Source: Deltaproteobacteria bacterium
GTDB taxonomy: Bacteria > Desulfobacterota > Desulfarculia > Adiutricales > Adiutricaceae
Reading direction: 5' to 3'
NCBI GenBank assembly: GCA_031277995.1
Contig: JAITLH010000212.1
Span: 1 to 13,147, forward strand
DNA: 13,147 nucleotides
Part shown: positions 6,837 through 13,147 of the stretch, piece by piece
How the letters are laid out: each line of letters opens with the position of its first letter
Numbering within the stretch: position 1 is the stretch's first letter
The notes under the pieces: model-generated
Seen by the model: the letters and a program-made list of their open reading frames with translations, nothing else
What the model was told of the DNA's origin: nothing
Database searches by the model: none
Position numbers and translations under genes: made by a program

Positions 6837-7055
6837 ATGGCCCAAAAAAACTGGTTAAACGGGCTCTTTAAGGCCCCCAAGCGTCGCCAAACCAAGACCC
6901 CCTACCCGACCTCCACTTCCAGGTCAAAGAGAAGGTCCGCGGGCTCCTATATCCCCAACGCCCTAAAACCTAAAAATATCCTAACTTCCGTGGTCACCAG
7001 GAGCATTAACCAAGTGGTTAGAAAGGTCATCGGTTCCTTTTTTAAACCAAAATAG
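6837..7055 (+). CDS. Small highly basic protein of unknown function
   Basis: 72 residues from ATG 6837, preceded by a good AAAGGA (6826-6830 area) six bases upstream, which decides this start against an earlier in-frame ATG inside fabD (6726). I do not recognise a family. It contains 10 Lys and 7 Arg and not one Asp or Glu. Residues 12-46 are a Lys/Arg/Pro/Ser/Thr-rich, probably disordered stretch. Residues 47-69 (from NILTSVV to IGSFF) alternate hydrophobic and basic residues like an amphipathic helix. This would suit binding to nucleic acid or to an anionic membrane surface, or a small structural partner. It lies 26 bases after fabD, so co-transcription is likely. The ribosome-binding site supports a real gene. 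Confidence 0.6.
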   Translation: MAQKNWLNGLFKAPKRRQTKTPYPTSTSRSKRRSAGSYIPNALKPKNILTSVVTRSINQVVRKVIGSFFKPK

Positions 7056-7100
7056 GCTTTCGATAAACCCATTGTAAAACCCCCACCCGAACGCCTTGGT

Positions 7101-7180
7101 GCCCTGGCGTAATGGTGACCTGGCGCACTGGGGCCCTGGCGTAATGGTGACCTGACTCACTGGTGCCCTGGCGTAATGGG
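7101..7180. repeat. 32-bp tandem repeat, 2.5 copies
   Basis: Units start at 7101, 7133 and 7165 with GCCCTGGCGTAATGG. The first two are full-length with a few differences, and the third stops after 16 bases. There are no spacers between copies, so this is a tandem repeat and not a CRISPR array. It occupies the gap between the small basic gene and pbpC. A small inverted repeat, CCCCAT/ATGGGG (7202-7216), follows. Confidence 0.85.
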
Positions 7181-7245
7181 CTCCCATACTACCCATTGGA
7201 TCCCCATCCCATGGGGCCAGCCCCCTGGCCCAAGGCAAGGCCAAA

Positions 7246-9759
7246 ATGACCCATAAGAAAAAATCCTCCCCGCCCAAAAAGCGCTCCGGGTCTAGGGCTT
7301 TGGCCAAAAACGCCGCCAAAAAGACTTCCCCAAATGCCCCCGAGGCTAGCCGGCCCACCGGGTTTCGCGATCGGCCGGGCCCCCCGGCTTTAAGCCCCGA
7401 CTCAAACCCAGCTTTTGGCTTGGCCCCAAACCCATCGCCCCAATCGCCCCCGGGCCAAGGCCGACCCGCCCAGGGCGGCCCTCTGGCGAAGCCCAAAAAA
7501 TTTTTAAAAAAGCTCGCCACGTTTGGCCTTTGGCTGGTGGGAACCCTTTCGATCCTTGGCGCTTTGGGCTATTTCGCCTTGGGCTTCGTGGACGATCCCT
7601 TGGCCGGGGATCCCAAATGGGATTACACGGTCACCCTAACCGATCGCCATGGCCAAGTTCTTAGGGAGATCTGGCCCCCGCCCATGAATAAGCGGGAAAA
7701 CCGCCTCCTGTCGGAATTTAGTCCCCACCTGATCGAGGCGGTCATCGCCACCGAGGATAAGCGTTTTAGGTACCATTTTGGCGTGGACCCCTTGGCCGCG
7801 GTCAGGGCCTTAATTCAAAACCTCTCCCAGGGCAAGATCGTAAGCGGGGCTTCCACCATAACCATGCAGTTAGCCAGGCTATCCCTGGGCCTGGCCCCGG
7901 GGCCTAGGACTTTTAAGAGAAAATTAAGGGAAGTTTTTTTGGCCCTGGCCATCGAAAGGCACCATGGCAAGGACGAAATATTGGCCCTCTACATGAACTG
8001 GGCCCCGGTGGGCGGACCCAATTTGGGCTTCCAAGCCGCGGCCAGGGCTTGGTTGGGAAAATCGGCCGGTTTTCTGTCCCCGGCCGAGGCGGCTTTTTTG
8101 GCCGGGCTTCCGGCCAGATCCCCCGCCCCCGGAGCCATGGTAAGCCAAAATAGCCTTTTTAAAAAAAACATGATTCTAAAAAAGCTCGAAAAAAGCGGCT
8201 ACCTAAGCCAAGAAACTTTGGCCCGGGCCCTTAACGAAAACTTGATCCTGTCCCCGGTTAACCATTTCTTCCTGGCCCCGCATTTCACTAACCGCGTGGC
8301 CAAAAACCTCCCGGCCCTGCCCCCGGCCCAAATCGCCACCACGCTCGACATGGATCTCCAAAGCCAGATTGAACGCCTGGCCCAGGTGACCGTGGAAAAA
8401 TTTAAGGCCAACGGCCTTACCCAAGTCGCCGCGGTGGTTTTGAGCGTTCCCGAACGAGAGATCTTGGCCTACGTAGGCTCCTCCGATTATTTCAATCCCC
8501 TGGACGGCCAGATAGACGGCGTCATCACGCCCCGCCAGCCCGGCTCGGCCTTAAAGCCCTTCGTCTACGCCCTGGGCTTGGAAACCGGGGCCATCTCCGC
8601 TTCCAGTCTCATTAACGACGTCCCGGTCGATTTCGTGGTCGAGGATGGTTCCTATAGCCCCCGAAACTATTCCGGGGAAAGCCACGGCCCGGTCTCGGCT
8701 AGATTGGCCTTGGCCAGTTCCCTAAACGTCCCGGCCATACACCTAACTTCCCACCTGGGGGTCGAAAACGTCCTGGCCTATCTAAGAAAGCTTGGCCTAA
8801 ACACCCTAACCCACGACGCCGATCACTACGGCCTGGGCCTGGCCCTGGGGGGCGGGGAAGTCACCTTACTCGATCTGACCCTGGCCTATGCGGCCCTGGC
8901 CGACCAAGGGCGCCACAAACCGCCCCTCTTCACCCTCGGCGAAAAATCCGACCCGGCCCTGGACCGTAAGGTCATGGACCCCGGCGCGGCTTTTATCATC
9001 TCGGACATTCTCGCTGACGACCAAGCCCGCTCCACCGGTTTTATGCCCAATGGCCCCCTGGCCACGCCCTACCATGCCTCGGCCAAAACGGGCACCAGCA
9101 AAAACTTTAGGGACAATTGGAGCCTGGGTTACTCGGACGGGTTTGTCATCGGGGTCTGGGCCGGAAACTTCCAAAACGAACCCATGACCCAGGTCTCGGG
9201 CATCACCGGGGCCGGGTACCTCTGGCGCGAGGTAGCCGACCTCATGTCCGAAAAAAGGCCCCCCCTAACGGTCATCAAGCCGCCCCCCAACGTCACCCCC
9301 ATGGCCGTCTGCCCAATCTCGGGTCTCCCGGCCGGGCCGGATTGCCCCAACCTTAAGATCGAGTACTTCCTAAACGCCGCCGTAAACGGCCCCAGATGCC
9401 TCCACGGGCGCATGGACTTCGTCGAGGCGACATTATTACCCCGGCCCGGCCAAATCCCCGTGGTGGGCCTTAAAACGCGTTTTGGGCTCCTGGACCCCAA
9501 GTCGGGTGAAACCTACGCCTTTGACCCCGGTCTCCCCCCCGCCTTTCAAGTCATAAACGCCACCGTCCAAACCACCCCGGACCTAGACGAGCTAATCGTT
9601 TTCCACAATGGCCGACAAATCGACCGCCGCCGCGTCTCCGGCCCCACCAAGGCCAAAGTCAGCGTCAACCTCACCCGCGGCCGCCAACTCCTAGAGGTGG
9701 CCGGCCTCAAAGACGGCCGGGAAATAGCCAAAGACCGGGCGGTGTTTTTCGTGAAATAA
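7246..9759 (+). CDS. pbpC: Bifunctional penicillin-binding protein 1C
   Basis: A class A PBP that polymerises lipid II and cross-links the stem peptides in the periplasm. 837 residues. A Pro/Lys/Ser-rich cytoplasmic N-terminus (1-89) precedes one membrane anchor (about 90-115). The GT51 glycosyltransferase has Glu170 in ATEDKRF and GASTITMQLARL (201-212). The transpeptidase has SALK (Ser434, Lys437), SLN (492-494) and KTGTS (614-618). VCPISGLPAGPDCP (688-701) with paired cysteines, and a beta-rich C-terminal domain (about 745-837), are the marks of PBP1C rather than PBP1A or 1B. ATG 7246 follows AAGG (7237-7240) by five bases. The N-terminal extension is longer and more proline-rich than in E. 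coli PBP1C (770 residues). The alpha-2-macroglobulin gene often paired with pbpC is not next to it in this window. Confidence 0.94.
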   Translation: MTHKKKSSPPKKRSGSRALAKNAAKKTSPNAPEASRPTGFRDRPGPPALSPDSNPAFGLAPNPSPQSPPGQGRPAQGGPLAKPKKFLKKLATFGLWLVGTLSILGALGYFALGFVDDPLAGDPKWDYTVTLTDRHGQVLREIWPPPMNKRENRLLSEFSPHLIEAVIATEDKRFRYHFGVDPLAAVRALIQNLSQGKIVSGASTITMQLARLSLGLAPGPRTFKRKLREVFLALAIERHHGKDEILALYMNWAPVGGPNLGFQAAARAWLGKSAGFLSPAEAAFLAGLPARSPAPGAMVSQNSLFKKNMILKKLEKSGYLSQETLARALNENLILSPVNHFFLAPHFTNRVAKNLPALPPAQIATTLDMDLQSQIERLAQVTVEKFKANGLTQVAAVVLSVPEREILAYVGSSDYFNPLDGQIDGVITPRQPGSALKPFVYALGLETGAISASSLINDVPVDFVVEDGSYSPRNYSGESHGPVSARLALASSLNVPAIHLTSHLGVENVLAYLRKLGLNTLTHDADHYGLGLALGGGEVTLLDLTLAYAALADQGRHKPPLFTLGEKSDPALDRKVMDPGAAFIISDILADDQARSTGFMPNGPLATPYHASAKTGTSKNFRDNWSLGYSDGFVIGVWAGNFQNEPMTQVSGITGAGYLWREVADLMSEKRPPLTVIKPPPNVTPMAVCPISGLPAGPDCPNLKIEYFLNAAVNGPRCLHGRMDFVEATLLPRPGQIPVVGLKTRFGLLDPKSGETYAFDPGLPPAFQVINATVQTTPDLDELIVFHNGRQIDRRRVSGPTKAKVSVNLTRGRQLLEVAGLKDGREIAKDRAVFFVK

Positions 9760-9917
9760 CTAGTTAATTTCCCCCCTTATCTTCCCAACCCCAACCCATG
9801 GCCACTAATTTCGTTTTGAATTCGGCCCTAAATTTGATACACTACCCAACTGATCCCTAGTCACGGCCCGTTAAGAAATCTAGATTTTTATTATAAAAAT
9901 GATTAACTTAGTCCATC

Positions 9918-10049
9918 TTACCACTGGCCCGGGGGCTGAAATTTTTGGGCCGATTGGCCCACCCATTTGGCCTTGACGGCTAGATTCATGGCCCACTCCC
10001 GGCCTTGGACGTTAATTTTTATTAAAAAAATTAACGACTTATCCTCCAT
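9918..10049 (-). CDS. Candidate 43-residue protein from repeat unit 1
   Basis: ATG (10049-10047) to TAA (9920-9918) on the minus strand, within the tandem array. The peptide begins MEDKSLIFLIKINVQ and ends QKFQPPGQW, with a short hydrophobic stretch (6-12) and several Lys and Trp. GAAGGG lies nine bases upstream as a possible ribosome-binding site. Related peptide sequence can be read at the same place in neighbouring units, mostly with frameshifts or no start. It could be a real small gene or a chance frame kept open because the repeat is similar. No homologue recognised. Confidence 0.25.
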   Translation of the reverse strand: MEDKSLIFLIKINVQGREWAMNLAVKAKWVGQSAQKFQPPGQW

Positions 10050-10283
10050 GGCCATTGGCCCTTCGGCGGGGATTTTTTGATTCGATTGGCCCATCCGCTA
10101 GGCTTGACGGCTCGCTCCTTAGCCCAGAACCAGCCTTGGACGCTAGTTTTTTTAGATAAAATAGCAAGTTACCATCACTGGCCACTGGCCCGACGGCGGG
10201 GATTTTTTGATTCGATTGGCCCATTCGTTGGCCTTGACGGCTCGATTCGAAGCCTCAAGTTAGCGTTAAAAACTTGATTTTTA

Positions 10284-10442
10284 TTATAAAATACTAATCT
10301 GACCCATCTGCCCCCGGCCGGGGCGGCGGGTTTTTTTGAACCGCTCGGCCCATTCGTTGGGGTTGAAGGCTCGAACCCTGGCCCAGGCTTGGACGATAGT
10401 TTTTTTTATTAGAAAAAATAGAATCTTAGTATCTATGGGCAC
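10284..10442 (-). CDS. Candidate 52-residue protein from repeat unit 4
   Basis: The minus-strand frame from a GTG (10442-10440) to TAA (10286-10284) reads MPIDTKILFFLIKKTIVQ, then NPNEWAERFKKTRR. The position and the pattern (hydrophobic LIFLIK-like stretch, VQ, then W-A-x-R-x-K-K) match the unit-1 ORF. The same frame continues open upstream to an ATG at 10559, but that part falls in unit 5. No good ribosome-binding site. Treated as a weak candidate. Confidence 0.2.
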   Translation of the reverse strand: MPIDTKILFFLIKKTIVQAWARVRAFNPNEWAERFKKTRRPGRGQMGQISIL

Positions 10443-10610
10443 TGCTACGCGGGTGGGGTTTTTTTGAACCGCTTGGCCAATAAGGCCAACGGTTTGGGTT
10501 CTTTGGCCGATTTCTTGCCTCAGGGCTGGGAGCCGTTTAATTTTAATCAGTTTAATCAAGTGATTATTTAAGCGATCCCGGCGCCGGGGGGGCGATGGGC
10601 TTTAATTTTT

Positions 10611-10639
10611 GGTCCCAACCCAGGGACCGGATTTTTTTT
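10611..10639 (+). terminator. Intrinsic terminator upstream of recG
   Basis: GGTCCC (10611-10616) and GGGACC (10623-10628) form a perfect stem with a six-base loop, followed by GGA and eight Ts (10632-10639). It would stop plus-strand transcription coming through the repeat array before recG, implying that recG has its own promoter in 10640-10706. A 12-bp palindrome CCCGGCGCCGGG (10577-10588) lies just before it. Confidence 0.8.
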
Positions 10640-10706
10640 ATTAGCTTTAACTGTTGTTTATGGCTAATTTTTATCTTTGAAACGCGAAAAGGGCGATTGA
10701 ATAGCG

Positions 10707-13147
10707 ATGAATTTCTTTTCAGCCAATGAGTATTTGACTTTACCGATTGACACCTTGCCGGGCCTGGGGCCCAAAAAGTGCGCCCCCTTGAAGGAAAGGG
10801 GGATTACGCAAGTTTGGCAGGTGTTTATGAACTCGCCCACGTCGTATCAGGACAGGCGGGAAATTCGGAAATTGCGCGGGGTTAAGGAAGGCGAGGAAAT
10901 CGTTTTCCAAGGGGTCATTAAGAAGATTGCCTTGGCCAGCAATAACAAGTATTTGAAGGTCACCATAAGAAGCGATGACGGGGCCGCGACTTTGTGGTGG
11001 TTTCACGCGGTTGACTACTTTAGCCGCGCCCTTAGCGAGGGGGCCAGTTACTTGGTTTGCGGGAAAGTCCAGTATAGGGGGAATTTCATCAGTTTCAACC
11101 ATCCCGACATCTGGCAGGTTGACAGCCATTCCCCGGGCGGGCCAAATGGAGGGCTTGGCGGTGAGCCTGGTGGCGGATCTAGTGGCGGCTCTGGGGCCGG
11201 ACCTCGGGGCGGGCCTGGGGGCGGCGCCGTTGGCGCCGCTCGGGCTTTGCTTCAAGACGAGCGCCTGGGCATCATTCCCGTTTACTCGCCTTGGTTTGGG
11301 CTATCCTCGGTGGTTAGGCGGAAACTAAACTCGCACATCATCGCCAAGGTAAAAAACTCCCCGCCGCTTTTTCCGCCCGAGGTTTTGTTTGAATACGAAT
11401 TGGGCCAACCCATCGAGCTCCTTTCGACCGTTCATCAGCCGCCCAGAAACGTCAAGGGCAAGATACCCAAGCCCAGGGAATGCAAGGCTTGGTCGAGGCT
11501 GGCCACTTTGGAACTGGCCCTGTGGAGGTTAATCATCACCTCGGCTTTGCCCGAAAGCCAAGGGGATTTGGCTGGGGTAAGTTTAAAGCCCGAGGTTTTG
11601 TCGGCCGCGGAGAGGATGTGGGCGAGTTTGCCCTTTGAGCCCAGCTCGGAACAAACCCGGGTAAGTAACGAAATACTCTTGGATTTGGCCAGCCCGTTTC
11701 CCATGAATAGGCTTCTTCAGGGCGAGGTGGGTTCGGGAAAAACGGCCGTCATCGCCGTGGCGGCCGTGTCCGAGATCGTCCAGGGGCGCCAGGTGGCCTT
11801 AATGGCCCCAACGGAAATCTTGGCCCAGCAGCATTTGGCCTTTTTTCATCGGCTTGGTCAGGCCCTGGGTTTTGAGGTCAATTACCTGGCCGGGTCGCAA
11901 CCTAGGGCCGAGAGAAATTTGGCCTTGGATACCCTGGCCTCGGATAGGCCGTCCATAACCGTGGGCACACACGCCTTAAGCTCGCCCAAGGTGATTTTTA
12001 AAAACTTGTCTTTGGCCATCATCGATGAGCAGCATAGGTTTGGGGTCAAACAGCGCCTGGCCCTTAGGGACAAGTGCCCCAACGTTAACCTTTTAACCGT
12101 CTCGGCCACGCCCATACCGGCGAGCTTGGCCACGGTTTTGTACGGCGACTTAAAAATCAGTTCCATGGAGGGGATTCTCCCCGGCCGGCAAAACGCCCTC
12201 ACCAAGGTTTTTTCGCCCAAAGACTTACCCAGGGCCCGGGCGGCCTTGGCCAAACTCGTTAGGGAAGGCCATCAAGCTTTCGTGGTTTGTTCGAGAATCA
12301 AAAATACCCAGGCGAACCAAAACGGGGCCCAGGCGGAATACGACAATTTCCTGGTCGATGAGACGGGCGAGCCCGATTCAAAAAAGTTTAAACTAAACGC
12401 CTACGAGAGGCTAAACGGGGTAACCGAGGCGGCCCTTAGGCCCGAGGTCGAAACGGTCAGTAAGGAACTCCAAGAGCTCATGCCCGAAATCGCCGTCGGC
12501 CAATTGCATGGCCAGTTAAGCGGCGACCAAAAACGGGCGGCCATGGAGGCCTTTAGAAACGGCCAAACCCGGGTCCTGGTCGCGACCAGCATGGTCGAGG
12601 TGGGGGTTGACATACCCAAGGCCAACGTCATGATGGTCGAGGGGGCCGATTACTTTGGCTTGGCCCAGCTTCACCAGCTTAGGGGCCGCGTGGGCCGGGG
12701 CGGCCAGAAAAGTTACTTTATCCTGGTCTCCGGGGCTAACCCGTCCGATCTAACCAAGGAGCGCCTAAAGGCCATCGAAAAATACCACGACGGCTACCGT
12801 TTGGCCGAACTGGATTTGAAACTCCGGGGACCCGGGGAGGAATTGGGCCTACGCCAAAGCGGCTGGCCCAAACTCGACTTCGTCAAACTCCCCCGGGATC
12901 TGGCCCTCCTCCCCAATGCCCTAAAACTGGCCAAGGAGCTGTGGGAAAACCGATCCGTCTGGTCAAACGAACTGCGCCAATGCCTGGAAAACGCCCGGGC
13001 CGAGCTAATCCAATCCCAAAACGGCGACCCCATCCTGGATCTGGTCCAGGAGCGAAGCCAAGGGAGTGGCTTGGAGAAAGGCCAAGGGCCAGGCCCCGAC
13101 CAAGGCCCAGACCAAGGCCCAGACCAAAGCCAGGGCCAAGGCCCCGA
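10707..13147 (+). CDS. recG: ATP-dependent DNA helicase RecG, 3' end beyond window
   Basis: RecG remodels stalled replication forks and branch-migrates Holliday junctions. It is open for 813 codons with no stop before the window edge. N-terminal LPGLGPKKCAPLKERGI and an OB-fold wedge region (about 12-140) precede the helicase motifs: GEVGSGKT (339-346, Lys345), APTEILAQQH, DEQHRFG (440-446), SATPIPAS (466-473), LVATSMVEVGVDIP and QLHQLRGRVGRG (654-665), then LRGPGEELGLRQSGWP. ATG 10707 is the first start after an in-frame TGA (10698); AAAAGGG is rather distant. Odd points are a Gly/Pro/Ser-rich insert at residues 143-177, Ala472 where RecG normally has Arg (TPIPRTLA), a divergent motif IV (VVCSRIKNTQ), and a repetitive Gly/Gln/Pro/Asp tail from about 784 that makes the protein clearly longer than the usual 690 or so residues. 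Confidence 0.93.
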   Translation, partial: MNFFSANEYLTLPIDTLPGLGPKKCAPLKERGITQVWQVFMNSPTSYQDRREIRKLRGVKEGEEIVFQGVIKKIALASNNKYLKVTIRSDDGAATLWWFHAVDYFSRALSEGASYLVCGKVQYRGNFISFNHPDIWQVDSHSPGGPNGGLGGEPGGGSSGGSGAGPRGGPGGGAVGAARALLQDERLGIIPVYSPWFGLSSVVRRKLNSHIIAKVKNSPPLFPPEVLFEYELGQPIELLSTVHQPPRNVKGKIPKPRECKAWSRLATLELALWRLIITSALPESQGDLAGVSLKPEVLSAAERMWASLPFEPSSEQTRVSNEILLDLASPFPMNRLLQGEVGSGKTAVIAVAAVSEIVQGRQVALMAPTEILAQQHLAFFHRLGQALGFEVNYLAGSQPRAERNLALDTLASDRPSITVGTHALSSPKVIFKNLSLAIIDEQHRFGVKQRLALRDKCPNVNLLTVSATPIPASLATVLYGDLKISSMEGILPGRQNALTKVFSPKDLPRARAALAKLVREGHQAFVVCSRIKNTQANQNGAQAEYDNFLVDETGEPDSKKFKLNAYERLNGVTEAALRPEVETVSKELQELMPEIAVGQLHGQLSGDQKRAAMEAFRNGQTRVLVATSMVEVGVDIPKANVMMVEGADYFGLAQLHQLRGRVGRGGQKSYFILVSGANPSDLTKERLKAIEKYHDGYRLAELDLKLRGPGEELGLRQSGWPKLDFVKLPRDLALLPNALKLAKELWENRSVWSNELRQCLENARAELIQSQNGDPILDLVQERSQGSGLEKGQGPGPDQGPDQGPDQSQGQGP
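13092..13127 (+). repeat. 12-bp tandem repeat coding Gly-Pro-Asp-Gln in the RecG tail
   Basis: Three head-to-tail copies of GGCCCMGACCAA at 13092, 13104 and 13116 encode repeated GPDQ. Similar degenerate GGCCAA-type units continue to the window edge, so the full tail length is unknown. Confidence 0.8.

Larger units (their letters stand above)
9797..10560. repeat. Degenerate tandem array of ~130-bp units
   Basis: Fills most of the 947-base gap between pbpC and recG. Units begin at about 9881, 10013, 10144, 10275 and 10397, with degenerate partial units before 9881 and after 10537. A shared core (GATTGGCCC or variants) falls at 9951, 10083, 10213, 10342 and 10470, so the period is 128-132 bp. 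Each unit contains, in plus-strand order, an AT-rich block (T-run, often TTATTATAAAA), a GC-rich block ending in a T-run (GGCGGGGATTTTTT), the core followed by TTGACGGCTCG, and a CTTGGACG-like end. Units 2 and 3 are identical over 31 bases (10064-10094 and 10194-10224). The units are clearly repeated, but their function is unknown. See the two small minus-strand ORFs. Confidence 0.85.

Noticed and set aside
7101..7180. CRISPR-like repeats
   Set aside because: The copies are directly adjacent with no unique spacers and no cas gene is present.
6981..7520. Minus-strand frame of 179 codons across the 32-bp repeats and pbpC start
   Set aside because: It overlaps two genes antisense and reads through the tandem repeat. 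The Gly/Pro-rich product has no family resemblance.
10039..10224. Minus-strand 61-codon frame over array units 2 and 3
   Set aside because: Its two halves read different frames of the same repeat, so the product does not match the recurring peptide pattern.
10077..10277. Plus-strand 66-codon frame in the tandem array
   Set aside because: It spans unit boundaries, has no ribosome-binding site, and neighbouring units do not give a similar reading on this strand.

Overview
The window looks like part of a bacterial chromosome from a Gram-negative organism that makes cobalamin. A Gram-negative origin is inferred from a PBP1C-type penicillin-binding protein with its C-terminal domain. The aconitase subtype, codon style and gene set would fit a deltaproteobacterium (Desulfobacterota), but this is only a guess. 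The tetranucleotide GGCC is very common in the coding regions, while the intergenic DNA is AT-rich with GC-rich islands.

Layout. The only minus-strand gene, at the left end, encodes a glycine-cleavage H-like protein with a long Asp/Glu/Tyr tail. It is followed by its own intrinsic terminator (118-165). About 745 bases without a convincing gene (808-1553) separate it from a run of plus-strand genes. These are cobS (last step of cobalamin assembly), icd and an aconitase (two linked TCA-cycle steps), fabD (malonyl-CoA:ACP transacylase), a 72-residue protein with no acidic residues, and pbpC (peptidoglycan synthesis). A long non-coding block follows, and then recG, which runs off the right edge. 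recG is not closed by a stop in the window but reads open for 813 codons.

How the genes work together. icd and the aconitase form a citrate-to-2-oxoglutarate pair, separated by a 230-base spacer that carries a duplicated 19-bp palindrome. fabD and the small basic gene are probably co-transcribed (26-base gap, good ribosome-binding site). The other genes are housekeeping functions without an obvious shared pathway. Hairpins or terminators lie in almost every gap.

The least ordinary part is 9797-10560: about six degenerate tandem copies of a unit of about 130 bp between pbpC and recG. Each unit has an AT-rich block, a GC-rich block ending in a T-run, and a conserved core. Read on the minus strand, the core gives similar Lys/Trp-rich peptides, and two copies retain complete small ORFs. 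Other notable points are low-complexity additions to conserved proteins (the acidic tail of the H protein, and a Gly-rich insert and a Gln-Gly-Pro-Asp tail in RecG) and 2.5 copies of a 32-bp tandem repeat upstream of pbpC. No tRNA, rRNA, CRISPR array, insertion sequence or cobalamin riboswitch was recognised. Bases 1-117 hold nothing I can name.
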